Part shown: positions 33,021 through 43,493 of the stretch, in pieces
How the letters are laid out: every line of letters starts with the position of its first letter
Position numbering within the stretch: position 1 is the first letter of the stretch
Source of the DNA: Leptospira interrogans
Lineage (GTDB): Bacteria > Spirochaetota > Leptospiria > Leptospirales > Leptospiraceae
Direction of reading: 5' to 3'
DNA length: 64,000 bases
NCBI RefSeq assembly: GCF_900156205.1
Contig: NZ_FTNA01000001.1
Coordinates: 124,001-188,000 of the forward strand
Program-made: the position numbers and the translations under genes
Notes under the pieces: model-generated
Told to the model about the DNA's origin: nothing
The model's database searches: none
What the model saw: only the letters and a program-made list of their open reading frames with translations

Positions 33021-34253
33021 CTATTTCCAGATTTCATAAGGAAGAATAGAAGAAACAAATGCAAGTTTAAACAAGAAAATCAAAAAGATACTTCCTGTAA
33101 TAATCCAATAGAGAAGATCCGCAACAGAATCATCTTCTAATTTCCAAAAAATTAAAAATGCAATTGAAACTGTAAACATTCTAGAAACGTTTTCATAGGA
33201 AGACCAATACAACACATAACCCGCGGAAAAAACGGAAAAGATCACCAGAAAAAAAGAAAGTCTTCCCGCGATTCCCTTTTTCCAATTCCCACTGCAAAAT
33301 ACAAACAAACCCGCAAGAAATAAAAGAAAAAGAGGAAGTCTAGAAAATTTTTTAGCAAAAAGAACGAGACTCGTTTTTAAATTTGGAACTTGCAAAAAAG
33401 ATAATAAAGAAGGTTCGTTGATTTCATTCCAGTAACCTACAAATCCGTCTAACGGAGTAAAAAAATCGGTAAATCGTGTTGGAGACCAACTTGGAAATTG
33501 AATTCTTAAAAAAACAGCCCAAAGAAACGGTAATAATAAAGTGGAAACGATCAGAATAGAGTCCTTCCATTTTTTTTCCAAAAGGGATTGAACACCGAGA
33601 GGAAAGAGTAAAAAGAATGCCTGTTCTTTTGTTAAAATCGAAAGCCCACCAAATAAAGAAAACCAAATCCACTTTTCCTTTTTGTAGAACCAAAACGTAA
33701 TTACTAAAAGCCCGGTTAATACTGCGTCGCTAACCAAAAGAGTATAACTCCCTAAAAGAAAAGGAGAAAATAAATAAAAACTAGAATAGATACGATATTT
33801 TACACCACATAGATCCCTGACTAAGAACCAGGAAAATAAAATCAGAAATAAATTTAAAAAATACATTCCAAATATGGTGCCCCAAGCCCCAAACCAACCG
33901 AAAGCCGCAACCAAAAGGGGGTAACCAATTCTAGGAGCGCGAATGTTTTCTTCAAAACCCTTGGGCCAATTTAAATGAAATCCAGTTAACATTCTAGAAT
34001 AGTAATAAAAGATTTGCCCGTCATAACCAGCTCCTAAATCCCCTGGGCGACCTAAAAAAATAACAGCACCTTTCGGAGTTTCTTCGATATTTTGAACTGC
34101 GAATTGTTTTCCGAAATTAATTTGTGAACTTGGATTCCAATGGTATTTTTTCCAAATCAATAGAGAACAAAGAGCGTATAACGTAATAAATAAAGGAAGA
34201 ATCCAAAAAGGGTTTTCAAAAAAAGTACGCACTTTTGAAAAAAACAGAATCAT
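33021..34253 (-). CDS. multi-pass membrane protein, GT-C-like
   Basis: A 410-residue integral membrane protein with about ten hydrophobic helices. A large first extracytoplasmic loop carries GRPGDLGAGYDGQIFYYYSRMLTG and the RAPRIGYPLLVAAFGW segment. An Asp-rich 'YDGQ-FY' loop after helix 1, with a following 'R--YPLL' helix, is the layout of GT-C-type polyprenyl-phosphate-sugar transferases that I recall being annotated as cell-surface glycopolymer formation proteins. No substrate can be assigned. The start overlaps the SGNH gene's end by 4 bases, so it is the last gene of the fur-like operon. Confidence 0.6.
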   Translation of the reverse strand: MILFFSKVRTFFENPFWILPLFITLYALCSLLIWKKYHWNPSSQINFGKQFAVQNIEETPKGAVIFLGRPGDLGAGYDGQIFYYYSRMLTGFHLNWPKGFEENIRAPRIGYPLLVAAFGWFGAWGTIFGMYFLNLFLILFSWFLVRDLCGVKYRIYSSFYLFSPFLLGSYTLLVSDAVLTGLLVITFWFYKKEKWIWFSLFGGLSILTKEQAFFLLFPLGVQSLLEKKWKDSILIVSTLLLPFLWAVFLRIQFPSWSPTRFTDFFTPLDGFVGYWNEINEPSLLSFLQVPNLKTSLVLFAKKFSRLPLFLLFLAGLFVFCSGNWKKGIAGRLSFFLVIFSVFSAGYVLYWSSYENVSRMFTVSIAFLIFWKLEDDSVADLLYWIITGSIFLIFLFKLAFVSSILPYEIWK

Positions 34254-35827
34254 TTTTTTCGCTCCGAAACGTTTAAAAAATCTAGAATGACGTTTGTATA
34301 TAAAGAAGAACTATGTTTTGCAGCGTTAAATGTTAGGTGATGCGGATCTAAAAACGATCTTTTATCCGGAATCGCATCTTTGAGATCGTAAAAACCATAT
34401 GTATCATTTTTATAAGAATTTAAAAATTTAAGATAACCACGATACCAATTTCCATTTTTATAATATTTGCTTTCAATTGGATTTTCAGGAGAATTGATGA
34501 TGATCCATTTTTGACCATTTGCTTGAAACTTAGAGATTGTCTTTTCCAAAAATTGAATTTCAGACCAAGTAAAGTAAGTTGAGTTTCCTAAAATTTCTTT
34601 GTTTCTTTGAATTTTTTTCAAACGATTAAGGGCACCTTCGTTTTCCGGATTGAAATAGAGGCGTTTTTCATAGTCTTTCAAATAATCTTCATCGGACATA
34701 GTTTCGATCCGATCATCGTCTAAACCGTGAATTCTATCATAAGAAATATTGGTTTTAATTTCCTTTTTACAAAAATTTTGAGGAAGACGAATTCCATAAT
34801 TAGCTGGGATCCCAAAAATTCTCGCATCCACTTCGTCAGAACTTGTAGTAGGAGAAACAGTAAATTTTAAGGTAACTGATTGAGGATTTTCTCCGGATGA
34901 ATTCTTTTTGAAGTCGAGAAAAAGCGATTTCCATCCGGGTTTAGAAAAGGTTCGATCATAAAAAATCGGTTCTCTGTTTAGATGTTTTGCACTTGAATTT
35001 ATTTCTTCAACTTGAATCCGAACTCCCGGCTTCTGAGTAAAAATATCTTCCGACAATTTTCCATCTTTGAGCTCACATTCGATCGTAAATGAAGGCGGGG
35101 TCCATCCGCGGAGAAAAATCCCTTCCTTAGGTATGGAACCAGTGTAGTAATGATAAGAACGCATAGTTCTGGTATGATGTTCTATGTATTCTACCCAAGG
35201 ATCGTATAAGAAACTTCTAAAGCGATTCAACAGTATGAATGTTTTTGTCAATTGAGCAAAAATTTCTGCTTTTGTATAATCTCTCCAATGATCAGCAAGA
35301 AACTCTCCCGGAAAAATGAAACGATTCTGGTGGCGAATCTTATAATCTTTTATTCTTGTTCGTTCGTCAAAACGGACTTCAGAAGATTCTAATTTTTGAA
35401 TATAATCTAATTGTAAATCTGCTGGATTTAATATGTAGACTACCAGCTCAGGTTTTTTAGATAAAATATCATCTGAGTAATAATAAAGATCCGTAGGAGA
35501 TAAGGCAGGATGAGAATAAAATTCCGCTCTAAATTTTTTTCCGTCTTTTATATTAGAATTTTGTATTTCTTCGGTTATCTGTTTAGGATAAGAGGAATAA
35601 AGAGCTACACTACTTCCCGTTATGAGAATTCCCTTTTCATCTTTTTCAAAATGAATGTTTTTTCGTTTATGAAGAAAGTTATACCAAGGAGAAGTATCCC
35701 ATTCAAGTTCATTCGGAAATTCGAAAAGTGCGATCGGAAATAGAACTCGATCTAAAAATAAAAATCCAAGTAAAAGGAATAAAAAGATCCAAATTATTTT
35801 GATTTTGATTCGGGTTTCAGAATTCAT
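34250..35827 (-). CDS. membrane-anchored SGNH/DUF1574-like protein
   Basis: A 525-residue protein with one N-terminal membrane segment (about residues 11-33) and a large extracytoplasmic part. An SGNH-hydrolase-like pattern is visible: LITGSSVALYSSYP near residues 69-81 (candidate nucleophile Ser72 or Ser73) and a C-terminal DPHHLTF (Asp494, His496/His497). This matches the layout of the two SGNH proteins at 58625 and 61186, and I associate it with the Leptospira family DUF1574. It overlaps the Fur-family gene and the GT-C-like gene by 4 bases each, so it may modify a glycan made by its neighbour. Confidence 0.65.
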   Translation of the reverse strand: MNSETRIKIKIIWIFLFLLLGFLFLDRVLFPIALFEFPNELEWDTSPWYNFLHKRKNIHFEKDEKGILITGSSVALYSSYPKQITEEIQNSNIKDGKKFRAEFYSHPALSPTDLYYYSDDILSKKPELVVYILNPADLQLDYIQKLESSEVRFDERTRIKDYKIRHQNRFIFPGEFLADHWRDYTKAEIFAQLTKTFILLNRFRSFLYDPWVEYIEHHTRTMRSYHYYTGSIPKEGIFLRGWTPPSFTIECELKDGKLSEDIFTQKPGVRIQVEEINSSAKHLNREPIFYDRTFSKPGWKSLFLDFKKNSSGENPQSVTLKFTVSPTTSSDEVDARIFGIPANYGIRLPQNFCKKEIKTNISYDRIHGLDDDRIETMSDEDYLKDYEKRLYFNPENEGALNRLKKIQRNKEILGNSTYFTWSEIQFLEKTISKFQANGQKWIIINSPENPIESKYYKNGNWYRGYLKFLNSYKNDTYGFYDLKDAIPDKRSFLDPHHLTFNAAKHSSSLYTNVILDFLNVSERKK

Positions 35828-36216
35828 TGTGCCTTGGAATTACAATCGGAACAAGTCCCATAGAGAATGATCTCATGGGTGTCCACAGTAAAACCTTTCG
35901 GACTTTTGTCCAGAGGAATCGGACAGATTTCAATATCATATACACGGTCGCATTGTTTACAGTGAAAATGATGGTGATGATGACGGCTTGCTTCGAAACG
36001 GGAAGATTCTCCCGGAAGATGGATTTCATGGATAGTTCCCGTTTCCATCAGATGATTGACCGCTCTATAGACCGTTGCAATTCCTAAATTGTCTAAATTC
36101 TTTCGGGAAAGTTCGTAAATTTCTTTGATGGAAAGTGGACCCTTTGCCATTTCCAAAACTTTCAAAATTTCTCCCTTCTGTTTTGTATTTCTAAGAACTG
36201 TCTTTTTACTTTCCAC
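35824..36216 (-). CDS. Fur/PerR-family metalloregulator
   Basis: A 130-residue Fur-superfamily repressor. The winged-helix part includes LSIKEIYELSRKNLDNLGIATVYRAVNHL, and the metal region has SRHHHHHFHCKQCDRVYDIE with the first CxxC. A second CSDC lies near the C terminus, together giving the structural zinc site. The His-rich stretch suits a Fur or PerR sensor site, and I cannot tell which metal or signal it senses. It is the first gene of an ATGA-overlapping three-gene operon with envelope genes, and heme oxygenase lies about 1.7 kb away on the other strand. Confidence 0.9.
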   Translation of the reverse strand: MESKKTVLRNTKQKGEILKVLEMAKGPLSIKEIYELSRKNLDNLGIATVYRAVNHLMETGTIHEIHLPGESSRFEASRHHHHHFHCKQCDRVYDIEICPIPLDKSPKGFTVDTHEIILYGTCSDCNSKAQ

Positions 36217-36511
36217 GTTATACGGCCAACTGTTATAAATTTTCGGATCTTTTTGTTTTTTCTGTCAATCTATTAACATTTCCTTGTAGGAACTTCTTTA
36301 TTTTAAGGATACGGACTTTGTAACTGAAAATAGATGGTTGCTACTACTTGTTTCTATCGATGCAAAATTCTTAAATTAAGAAATTCGATCATGTGTTTTT
36401 ATTTTAAGCCTGTCTCAAAATCTCGAATTGTAGGAACTTCCATGAACATTTATAAACCACCAATTGTGTGGGAACTCCTATATTTTATATTGAACTTAGA
36501 ACTATATAATA

Positions 36512-36609
36512 GAGTTGTTGAAAAATTCCATAGCAACAATTAACAAAACACTTCAATCGACCGTTTCCATACAACGAAAACCCATAGAGAATTAATTTTT
36601 CAACAATTC
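36512..36609 (-). mobile_element. 98-bp MITE-like element, copy 3
   Basis: The reverse complement of copies 1 and 2, starting GAGTTGTTGAAAAATTCCAT and ending TTTTTCAACAATTC, with TA at both ends (36510-36511 and 36610-36611). The length is identical at 98 bases. Confidence 0.75.
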
Positions 36610-36740
36610 TAATGAAGTAACCAATCGTTTACACTTCAATAACATAAATTCTGAGTCAGAACGGTTAGGTAAATTCGTCGTCAGACCACGCTTTCAACTC
36701 CGATCAACAAATTGAGGAACAAAATTTTTTTCCGAATTTA

Positions 36741-36900
36741 ATTTGTTATAGAACGTGATCTGTCGAGCTGAAACGCTAGGTTACTTCGAACGACCCGGAA
36801 ATTCAGTGAATGTCTCTCTAAGAATCGGTTTTTATTGAGTTCAAGAAGCGAAACACTAAGTTTGAAAGAGTGTTCTGCTGAGTTCCCCACCTCAATCGCT
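36741..36900 (+). repeat. degraded dispersed repeat, family 3
   Basis: The block TTGTTATAGAACGTGATCTG, then CGAACGACCCGGAAATTCAG, 'TCAAGAAGCGAAACACTAAG' and GCTGAGTTCCCC matches the sequence at 62900-62995 and, in part, 27731 and 40867. Confidence 0.5.
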
Positions 36901-37235
36901 TTTGTATTGGATTATACCGAAAACGCGTTAACCGACACTTTGTCACAACAATTACAGATGCTCAATTTTCTAAGGGCCAGTAAAATGATACTGATTTTTT
37001 TAAGATACCCTTGAAGAAAGAAAACGATTTTTTTGAGTGTAACTACTGCGTATCGTTTTTGTAGAACTTTGTTGGAAGAAAATAGTTTTACTCTGAAAAA
37101 CAACGAAAGATTTCAAGAAAGGCATAAAATTGTTTAAACGGTTACTACTTGATTTCTATAAAATTATGTACCTTTAATTTTTATCGTAACAGTGTTTCAG
37201 TGTAAAATACTAGATGCTTTATTATATAATTCTGA

Positions 37236-37428
37236 GTAATTACTCGGTACATATAAATAAAATACTTGGGTTAGATTGTTTCAAAAAATTGAATATTTCT
37301 GGTTTTGTTCTAAGATGCCGTAAATCCTGAATTTGCGGTATTTTTTAAATACTGCTATTTTTTCACAAATTCGGCCTCGGCCGTTAAAATAATTTGGTAC
37401 TATTTTCATGCATCTGAGTAGTAATTTC
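37236..37428 (-). mobile_element. 184-bp MITE-like element, diverged inverted copy
   Basis: About 190 bases that read as a diverged reverse complement of 63025-63208. The shared internal blocks include the TTTGCGGTATTTTTTAAATA, AAATCCTGAATTTGCGGTAT and TAGATTGTTTCAAAAAATTG segments. The right end CATGCATCTGAGTAGTAATTT keeps the terminal inverted repeat, while the left end is less conserved. Confidence 0.6.
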
Positions 37429-37487
37429 ATGAATCGTTTGAAATTCTAATTTATTTCCTAATGACAAAATTTCTCGCAAAATAGAAA

Positions 37488-37549
37488 AGTGTGAGTTCCT
37501 ACAATTTTAGAATTTATTTGTAAAATCGTAATTTGCGAGAGTTCCCACA
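37488..37549 (-). repeat. composite GTGGGAACT repeat, inverted copy 3
   Basis: AAGTGTGAGTTCCTACAATT at the left and CGAGAGTTCCCACATTTTAG at the right flank TTATTTGTAAAATCGTAATT, the reverse complement of the unit at 18273-18340. Confidence 0.7.
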
Positions 37550-37900
37550 TTTTAGAAATCAAAATCACAACTTTTTTTTAGAAAAATGAACCAGCCCTTA
37601 CGCCGAACTCACGTTTGCATCATTCAATTTTGAAACAAATGCCATTTCAAAAGCAGAATTCTGGTTCTGCCTATCCTTAATTTTTAAGTGAATGATTGAT
37701 ATCTATGATCATTGTGAATTAAAAACCCGTTTCATAAAAGTTCGTTTTTCTAAATATCATTAAAATTGAATATAAAACCCACTGATTCTAACTCGTATGA
37801 GTTCCCACATTTTTAGAAAATCTGTATATTTGTCCAAAAATAAGTTTGATTCTCAATATCAATTTATAAGAATTGTCACAGTATTGTCAGGAGAATCAAA

Positions 37901-38552
<652 letters not shown>

Positions 38553-38578
<26 letters not shown>

Positions 38579-39761
38579 TTCTAAAAAGTCCGCATACTTT
38601 TTACCGGTGGCAGTTTTTTTGGCGATGCTTCCGGTAACGATGATCGTTCCTGTATTTAAGGAAATTGTAAAGGACAGATTTCAATCCGGTAACGAAGAAG
38701 TTGCTTGGTTTTTAAGTATAGCGATGCTCGGTTCTTTTGTTTTTTCCCCGATGGCCGGTTTTCTTTCGGATTCTTTTGGAACTCGTAAAAAAATTATTAT
38801 ACTTTTCTGCGGGTTTGATGCTTTACTTTTAAATCTTCTTCCTTACGCAGATACTCTTTTTACTCTTTTATTTCTCCGTTTCTTGGAAGGAGGAGCACAT
38901 GTATTTGTGATCGGATTGCTTCTTGCATCTGTTGCAGATTTCGAACACGTAGATTCTAAACGTAAGTTTGGGAACGGGATCTTGATGGGTTTGTCTGGAA
39001 TGCTTCTTTCTTTAGGAGGGGCCGTAGGTCTTTCGTTTGGTTTTTTAGGAAAATTGAATCCAGTTTTGCCGTTTCAAGTTGGTTCAGTAATTTTATTGTT
39101 TCTTGGATGGATTGTATATCAATTTGTTCCTGAAGAAAAGTTCAGAGTTTCTAAAAAACATTCTTGGAAAGAATCTTTGATTCTATTTTTAACACACCCT
39201 CTTCTTTTATTTCCTCTTGCGTTCCAATTTTTAGATCGTTTTACATCCGGGTATTTTATGAGTTCGCTCAATCTACGTCTTCGAGAAGAATTTTCACTCA
39301 ACCCTTCCGAAACCGGAAAGATGTTATCCTTAGTTTTTTTACCCATGGCCTTATTATCTTACCCCGCAATTCATCTTTCAAAAAAAACTGGAAAGTATTT
39401 TCCAGTTGCTATCGGATCTTTGATCTACGGCGTTTCTTTAATACTTTCCGGTATATTTCAGTCCGTTGTTTGGATTGGAATTTCACTTTTATTTTGCGGT
39501 TTAGGAGCAGGTTTAATGTTTGCTACTTCTCTACGTCTTGCGTCTTCTCTTTGTACTCGAGAGAATAACGGGATCGTAATGGCAAGTTTAACCGGATTTG
39601 GTTCTCTCGGATTTTTTTTAGGTCCAATTTCTTCGGTCGGATTAGATCGAATTTCAACCACTTTTATAGGATCATCTTCTACCGCATTCGTATTTGGTAC
39701 TGCACAAATTTTAATCGTTCTGGTAAGCATTCCGTTTTATAAAATTCTTAATGAAAAATAA
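38553..39761 (+). CDS. major facilitator superfamily transporter
   Basis: A 402-residue MFS protein with about 12 membrane helices. The loop 2-3 motif is visible as [14 protein letters not shown], and [14 protein letters not shown] forms helix 4. The substrate is unknown. It overlaps the end of heme oxygenase by 26 bases, so translation may be coupled. That suggests export or import of a heme-related compound such as biliverdin, porphyrin or siderophore, but this is inference from context. Confidence 0.85.
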
Positions 39762-39952
39762 CTTTAGAATATTCTGAAACTATTATGTATTTGTTTTTTT
39801 TATTCTCAGGAAATTTGAATTTTGAATAAAGCTGTTTTTTTGGTAAAAGTGTATTATTATATTTTTAAACTTTAGATATAAAAAATTCAATGCGCTACTC
39901 TTGATAGATTGTAGCATAATGTTTCAATTTTAATCGCTTTTCATTGATTACT

Positions 39953-40482
39953 TCACGACGTTAAATCATATGGATATTTATTTGTCATTGGATTTGGTTC
40001 AAATTGTAATTCTCTCGAAATTATATTTTGTCTCCTGTTAATCTTCCAAATCATTTTGTAAGTCCAGTGAAAGCTAGGAACTCCTGGGTTTAAACTTTTT
40101 ACAAAAAAATCTTCTTTTCCACCAAGATCCTCCAGCCAAAGCATATAATTAAAAAGATAACACCTCAAACACCATGAGCCGCCGCCAAGACACCCAAAGT
40201 AGCCCAAATACCAGTATGGACTCGAATGCTGAACTTTTTCATCTTACCAACGCCCCGATTGTATTTGATTTTACCCGCCCGATCATGCAGACGTTTCATA
40301 GAAGCGATCTGCTTGGAATATTTTCTCAATAAAAAAGGGAGTTTGCCCCGCAGAGCTTTTTTTTCTTGAGCATTCAAACGATTCCAATAAACATCTGGAA
40401 CCAAAAGAGAATCCGTTGCAACAGAACTTTCTACCAAAGCAGACTCAATTTTTTGACCGTCATCCAACAAAAGAATGTCCAT
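39953..40482 (-). pseudogene. frameshifted DUF1564-type gene
   Basis: The first frame (40482-40165) encodes MDILLLDDGQKIESALVESS, LVPDVYWNRLNAQEKKALRG and LPFLLRKYSKQIASMKRLHD, then stops after TLGVLAAAHGV. The expected continuation, 'SRCYLFNYMLWLEDLGG' with a normal C-terminal part, is in the next frame (from about 40160 to 39953). Removing one base in a GTT-TCG-AGG codon stretch explains the stop at GTT-TGA. The family is one I associate with Leptospira (DUF1564, function unknown). It is most likely a recent inactivation, though sequencing error cannot be excluded. Confidence 0.65.
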
Positions 40483-40595
40483 ATTAGAAAACGGTTCTTC
40501 AAACTTTCCAAACGGAGCGATTTATAGAAAAAATTTTAAAGAAACAAAATATTTTAACGTGAATTCGTGGAAAAATTTATAAATCATTCCTAAAA

Positions 40596-40665
40596 TGTTG
40601 AACTACCGCAAATCACGATTTTATGAACAAATTCTAAAAATGTAGAAACTCATACTTTTAGAAAA
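40596..40665 (+). repeat. composite GTGGGAACT repeat, copy 4
   Basis: TGTTGAACTACCGCAAATCA at the left, ATTTTATGAACAAATTCTAA in the middle and TGTAGAAACTCATACTTTTA at the right. It matches the unit at 31994-32065 closely, with a few substitutions in the left motif. Confidence 0.7.
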
Positions 40666-40866
40666 TTCTTTCTTATACCGAGCTCACTTTAGTTTAACAT
40701 GCACCTGGAGAAAATCTCTTAAAAAGCAGTCTACATATTTTCAAAGTTTTACAATGAAATAACTTGTAACAGTTCCTACATTTTACCACTCAGATATACT
40801 CATCCTATAAAATTGAGTACCTTTTAAATATTATGATAAAGTGTCTGGTTAACACAAACTCGATCG

Positions 40867-41000
40867 AATCAATGCGAAAGTAATTGAAACGTAGGAGAAC
40901 TTAGAATTTCACTCCATGAACTCAATACATCGCTTTCCTGAATGCCGATCCTTAGAGAGGTATTTCACTGAGTTTTTCGGGGTCGTTCGACTTTGTTAAG
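40867..41000 (-). repeat. degraded dispersed repeat, family 3
   Basis: Read on the minus strand it contains TCGAACGACCCCGAAAAACT, CTCTCTAAGGATCGGCATTC and GAAAGCGATGTATTGAGTTC, as in 36741-36900 and 62900-62995. The left part AATCAATGCGAAAGTAATTG matches 27733 directly. Confidence 0.5.
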
Positions 41001-41130
41001 TCGCCACATTTTGGTTTGTAGTAGCCGATTTAGATTCATCTATGGGTTGTAGCGTGGGTAACTCAGCAACACTGCTTTCTATGGATCGCAGCGTTAGGAT
41101 CGATGCGAGGTTAATAAATTGAAACTAAAG

Positions 41131-41195
41131 GCGTGTTGTATTATATTTCGTGTATACAATTTATTGACCAGAACTGAGAGCTCGGTCTGGCTTGC
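41131..41195 (-). repeat. dispersed repeat, family 4 copy 1
   Basis: The minus strand reads CAGTTCTGGTCAATAAATTG, flanked by GCCAGACCGAGCTC and TATAATACAACACG. The same block in direct orientation lies at 62816-62877. Confidence 0.5.
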
Positions 41196-41382
41196 CGGAT
41201 TCGCCCAAAACCTTTTACGCAGAATTACATATTATTGATATAAACTATTAGATTCGGAACTTTATTCTGTAATTATAAGCAATTATACCAACTCACTGTA
41301 AGCTAAAGTTCGTGCGGAACATTTCAAAAGTACTTTTTAATTTATCGAATAAAATTAATGAATCAAACTTTGAAAAAAGAAA

Positions 41383-43482
41383 TTAAAACTGGGCCGAGAA
41401 TCCACCATAATAAAATCTAGGCCGAGTAGGATTATAAGCCAGTTCGTATTGATTGAGTAAATTATCCACTCCCAAAAAAAGAGCGAAGTGTTTATTGAAA
41501 AATTTCTGCTCAATTCTAACGTTTAAAATCGTAAACGGTTTTCCGTAAATCACGGGAGGGTTTTCATTTAATTTAACTTCGCTGGGAATATAATCCTGTC
41601 CTGCCGCTGAAAGATTGTTAGTCGAACTATAAAACGGTCTTTTGTCTAAATGTTTTCCTCTCAGATTAAATTGGAATCCTCCGGGAGAATTATAGATGAA
41701 ATTTGCAGACGCCTGATGAAGTGCTCTTCCTTCTAAAGGTCTATCCGAGCTTAGATCTCTAGTATCCGTATGATTGTATCCTAATTCAAGAGTGAAATAT
41801 TTTAAGAATCTATATTGAACTCCAAATTCCCCTCCTCTTGTATAAGCCTTTGCAATGTTCTGTAGTTGAAATTCCGCAAACTCTCTTCCTTTGTTTGAAT
41901 CGAATTTATACTGAATTAGATTGATAATATCGTTTCGATATACACTCAAAGAAAAAGTCAAAAAACTAAAAGGACTATATTCTAAATCCGAGTTAATCGT
42001 AATTGATCGTTCCGGTTTTAAATTTGGGTTCCCTTCTACAACATAACCTACGGCTGGATTTTCAAAACGAAGATACAATTCTTGAAAACTCGGAGGACGA
42101 AAACCTCTTCCATAACTCGCTCTCCAAACTAAGTTCTGAAAGATATCGTAACGGGCTGCAAGTTTAGGAGTTGTTTGATTTCCAAATTGAGAATCATCGT
42201 CGTATCTTACTCCTGGAACTACTCGAATTCTAGGAGAACGAGAAACGGTCCACTCGTCCTGAAAAAAAACCGCTTTCCTAGTTCTATATACATATCTACT
42301 TTGTAATCGATCTGATTCTAATTCATTCGCAAAGGATTCAGCACCTACAGTGATAAAATGTTTTTCAGAGGCTTCCATGTCCAATTGAACGGTACCTTGA
42401 GAAGTTAATTCAGAGTTCAATTGTTTTACATCTAATTCGTCTGAACCTCTTTGGTTATTATAGTATTTGTTTTCCCATTTGGAAATATTTCCTCTAAAGG
42501 AAATCAAATTTCTTTTCCCAAATCCGTATTCTAAAGAACCAGTAGCTAAAAAGTCATGAGTCTTGTTATTACGATCAAAGACGGCTTTGGATTGGGTAAC
42601 ATCTACTCCGTTTTGATCTCTATGTTGGTAAAGAATTCTAGTTTTACCTTTGAATTTTCCATCCGGATTGAAGGTAAGATTAATTCCTGTGTTTAAGTCT
42701 TGATAGGCGTTCCCAGTAGTCGCCTGAGAGTTTGGGACCAATCTATAACCGGGGTTTTTATTGTAACCTGCGGAAACCGCACCGCTCACATATTCATTTC
42801 TAAAACCCATGTTGGCTGTGGTATTGAATTCTCCTTCGGTGTTGAAATTTTTTCTGCTTCCGTTACCGTAAGTAGTTCGCATTTCATAGCTTAGTTTTTT
42901 ATCTGCTTCTCTTGTAATTAAATTAATTACTCCTCCGATTGCGTCTGCTCCGTATAACGCCGATGAGGCGCCTTTTACAATTTCGATTCTTTCAATATTC
43001 TGAACTTTGAATCTACTAAGGTCCACAGCGTTATTTAAGCGTCCGGAAATTCTTTCGCCGTCAATAAGGATCAAAACATACTGAGAATCTAAACCAAGCA
43101 TTCGTACCCTAGAACCTCCGAAAAAAGGTACTACGTCAATTCCCAGTTGGGTTTCTAAAACTTCTGCAGCATTTCTATCGCCACTTGCTTCTATCTTTTT
43201 ACGGGAAATGACTTCGGTAGAGACCGTAGAATCTTTAAGTCTTCTTTCTCCTCTGGAACCTGTGACCACAATCTGTGATTCTTCCGGAACGATTTGTCCG
43301 TTTTGACCATTCCCGTTGTCCTTTTTAGAATCGGTAGTGGTTGTGTTTGGCGACTCTTTTTGAATAACTTTATTTTCTGTTTTTATATTTTCATCTTGGG
43401 CCTGAATAGAAACATAAAAAAGAAACAAAAATAGAATTTGAATCCAATTGGACGAAAAAAAGCGCCTGAACGAGAAAAACAT
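41383..43482 (-). CDS. hbpA: TonB-dependent outer-membrane receptor (heme uptake)
   Basis: About 699 residues (710 from the upstream ATG at 43515). I prefer the ATG at 43482 because it gives an ordinary signal peptide ([20 protein letters not shown]) and avoids overlapping the upstream stop. A plug domain ([20 protein letters not shown] and [26 protein letters not shown]) is followed by a barrel that ends in Phe ([10 protein letters not shown]). [18 protein letters not shown] is the typical receptor box. It lies 11 bases after the HmuY-like gene. It resembles the hemin-binding HbpA of pathogenic Leptospira from memory and context; ligand binding is inferred. Confidence 0.85.
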   Translation of the reverse strand: MFFSFRRFFSSNWIQILFLFLFYVSIQAQDENIKTENKVIQKESPNTTTTDSKKDNGNGQNGQIVPEESQIVVTGSRGERRLKDSTVSTEVISRKKIEASGDRNAAEVLETQLGIDVVPFFGGSRVRMLGLDSQYVLILIDGERISGRLNNAVDLSRFKVQNIERIEIVKGASSALYGADAIGGVINLITREADKKLSYEMRTTYGNGSRKNFNTEGEFNTTANMGFRNEYVSGAVSAGYNKNPGYRLVPNSQATTGNAYQDLNTGINLTFNPDGKFKGKTRILYQHRDQNGVDVTQSKAVFDRNNKTHDFLATGSLEYGFGKRNLISFRGNISKWENKYYNNQRGSDELDVKQLNSELTSQGTVQLDMEASEKHFITVGAESFANELESDRLQSRYVYRTRKAVFFQDEWTVSRSPRIRVVPGVRYDDDSQFGNQTTPKLAARYDIFQNLVWRASYGRGFRPPSFQELYLRFENPAVGYVVEGNPNLKPERSITINSDLEYSPFSFLTFSLSVYRNDIINLIQYKFDSNKGREFAEFQLQNIAKAYTRGGEFGVQYRFLKYFTLELGYNHTDTRDLSSDRPLEGRALHQASANFIYNSPGGFQFNLRGKHLDKRPFYSSTNNLSAAGQDYIPSEVKLNENPPVIYGKPFTILNVRIEQKFFNKHFALFLGVDNLLNQYELAYNPTRPRFYYGGFSAQF

Positions 43483-43493
43483 ATTCAATTGAT

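Larger units (their letters stand above)
36217..37900. other. 1.68 kb non-coding, repeat-rich region
   Basis: No gene. It contains a MITE copy (36512-36609), a degraded family-3 repeat (36741-36900), a 190-base element with inverted ends (37236-37428), a composite repeat (37488-37549) and an isolated GAGTTCCCACATTTTTAG motif near 37799. The promoters of fur and hmuO should lie at its ends. Confidence 0.65.
40483..41382. other. 0.9 kb non-coding, repeat-rich region
   Basis: No gene. It holds a composite repeat (40596-40665), a family-3 copy (40867-41000, inverted in part), the GCTTTCTATGGATCGC segment shared with 18848, and a 65-base block (41131-41195) that is inverted at 62816-62877. Confidence 0.6.

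Noticed and set aside
32940..33140. 66-codon plus-strand open frame
   Set aside because: Starts in the repeat-rich gap and runs into the antisense of the GT-C-like gene; no motif.
36334..36543. 69-codon open frame in the fur-hmuO gap
   Set aside because: Runs through the GTGGGAACT motif and into the MITE copy at 36512.
36912..37103. 63-codon minus-strand open frame
   Set aside because: No motif, no ribosome binding site; in the middle of a repeat-rich gap.
39164..39568. 134-codon plus-strand open frame inside the MFS gene
   Set aside because: Out-of-frame shadow of the transporter, whose own frame has clear membrane helices and the MFS motif.
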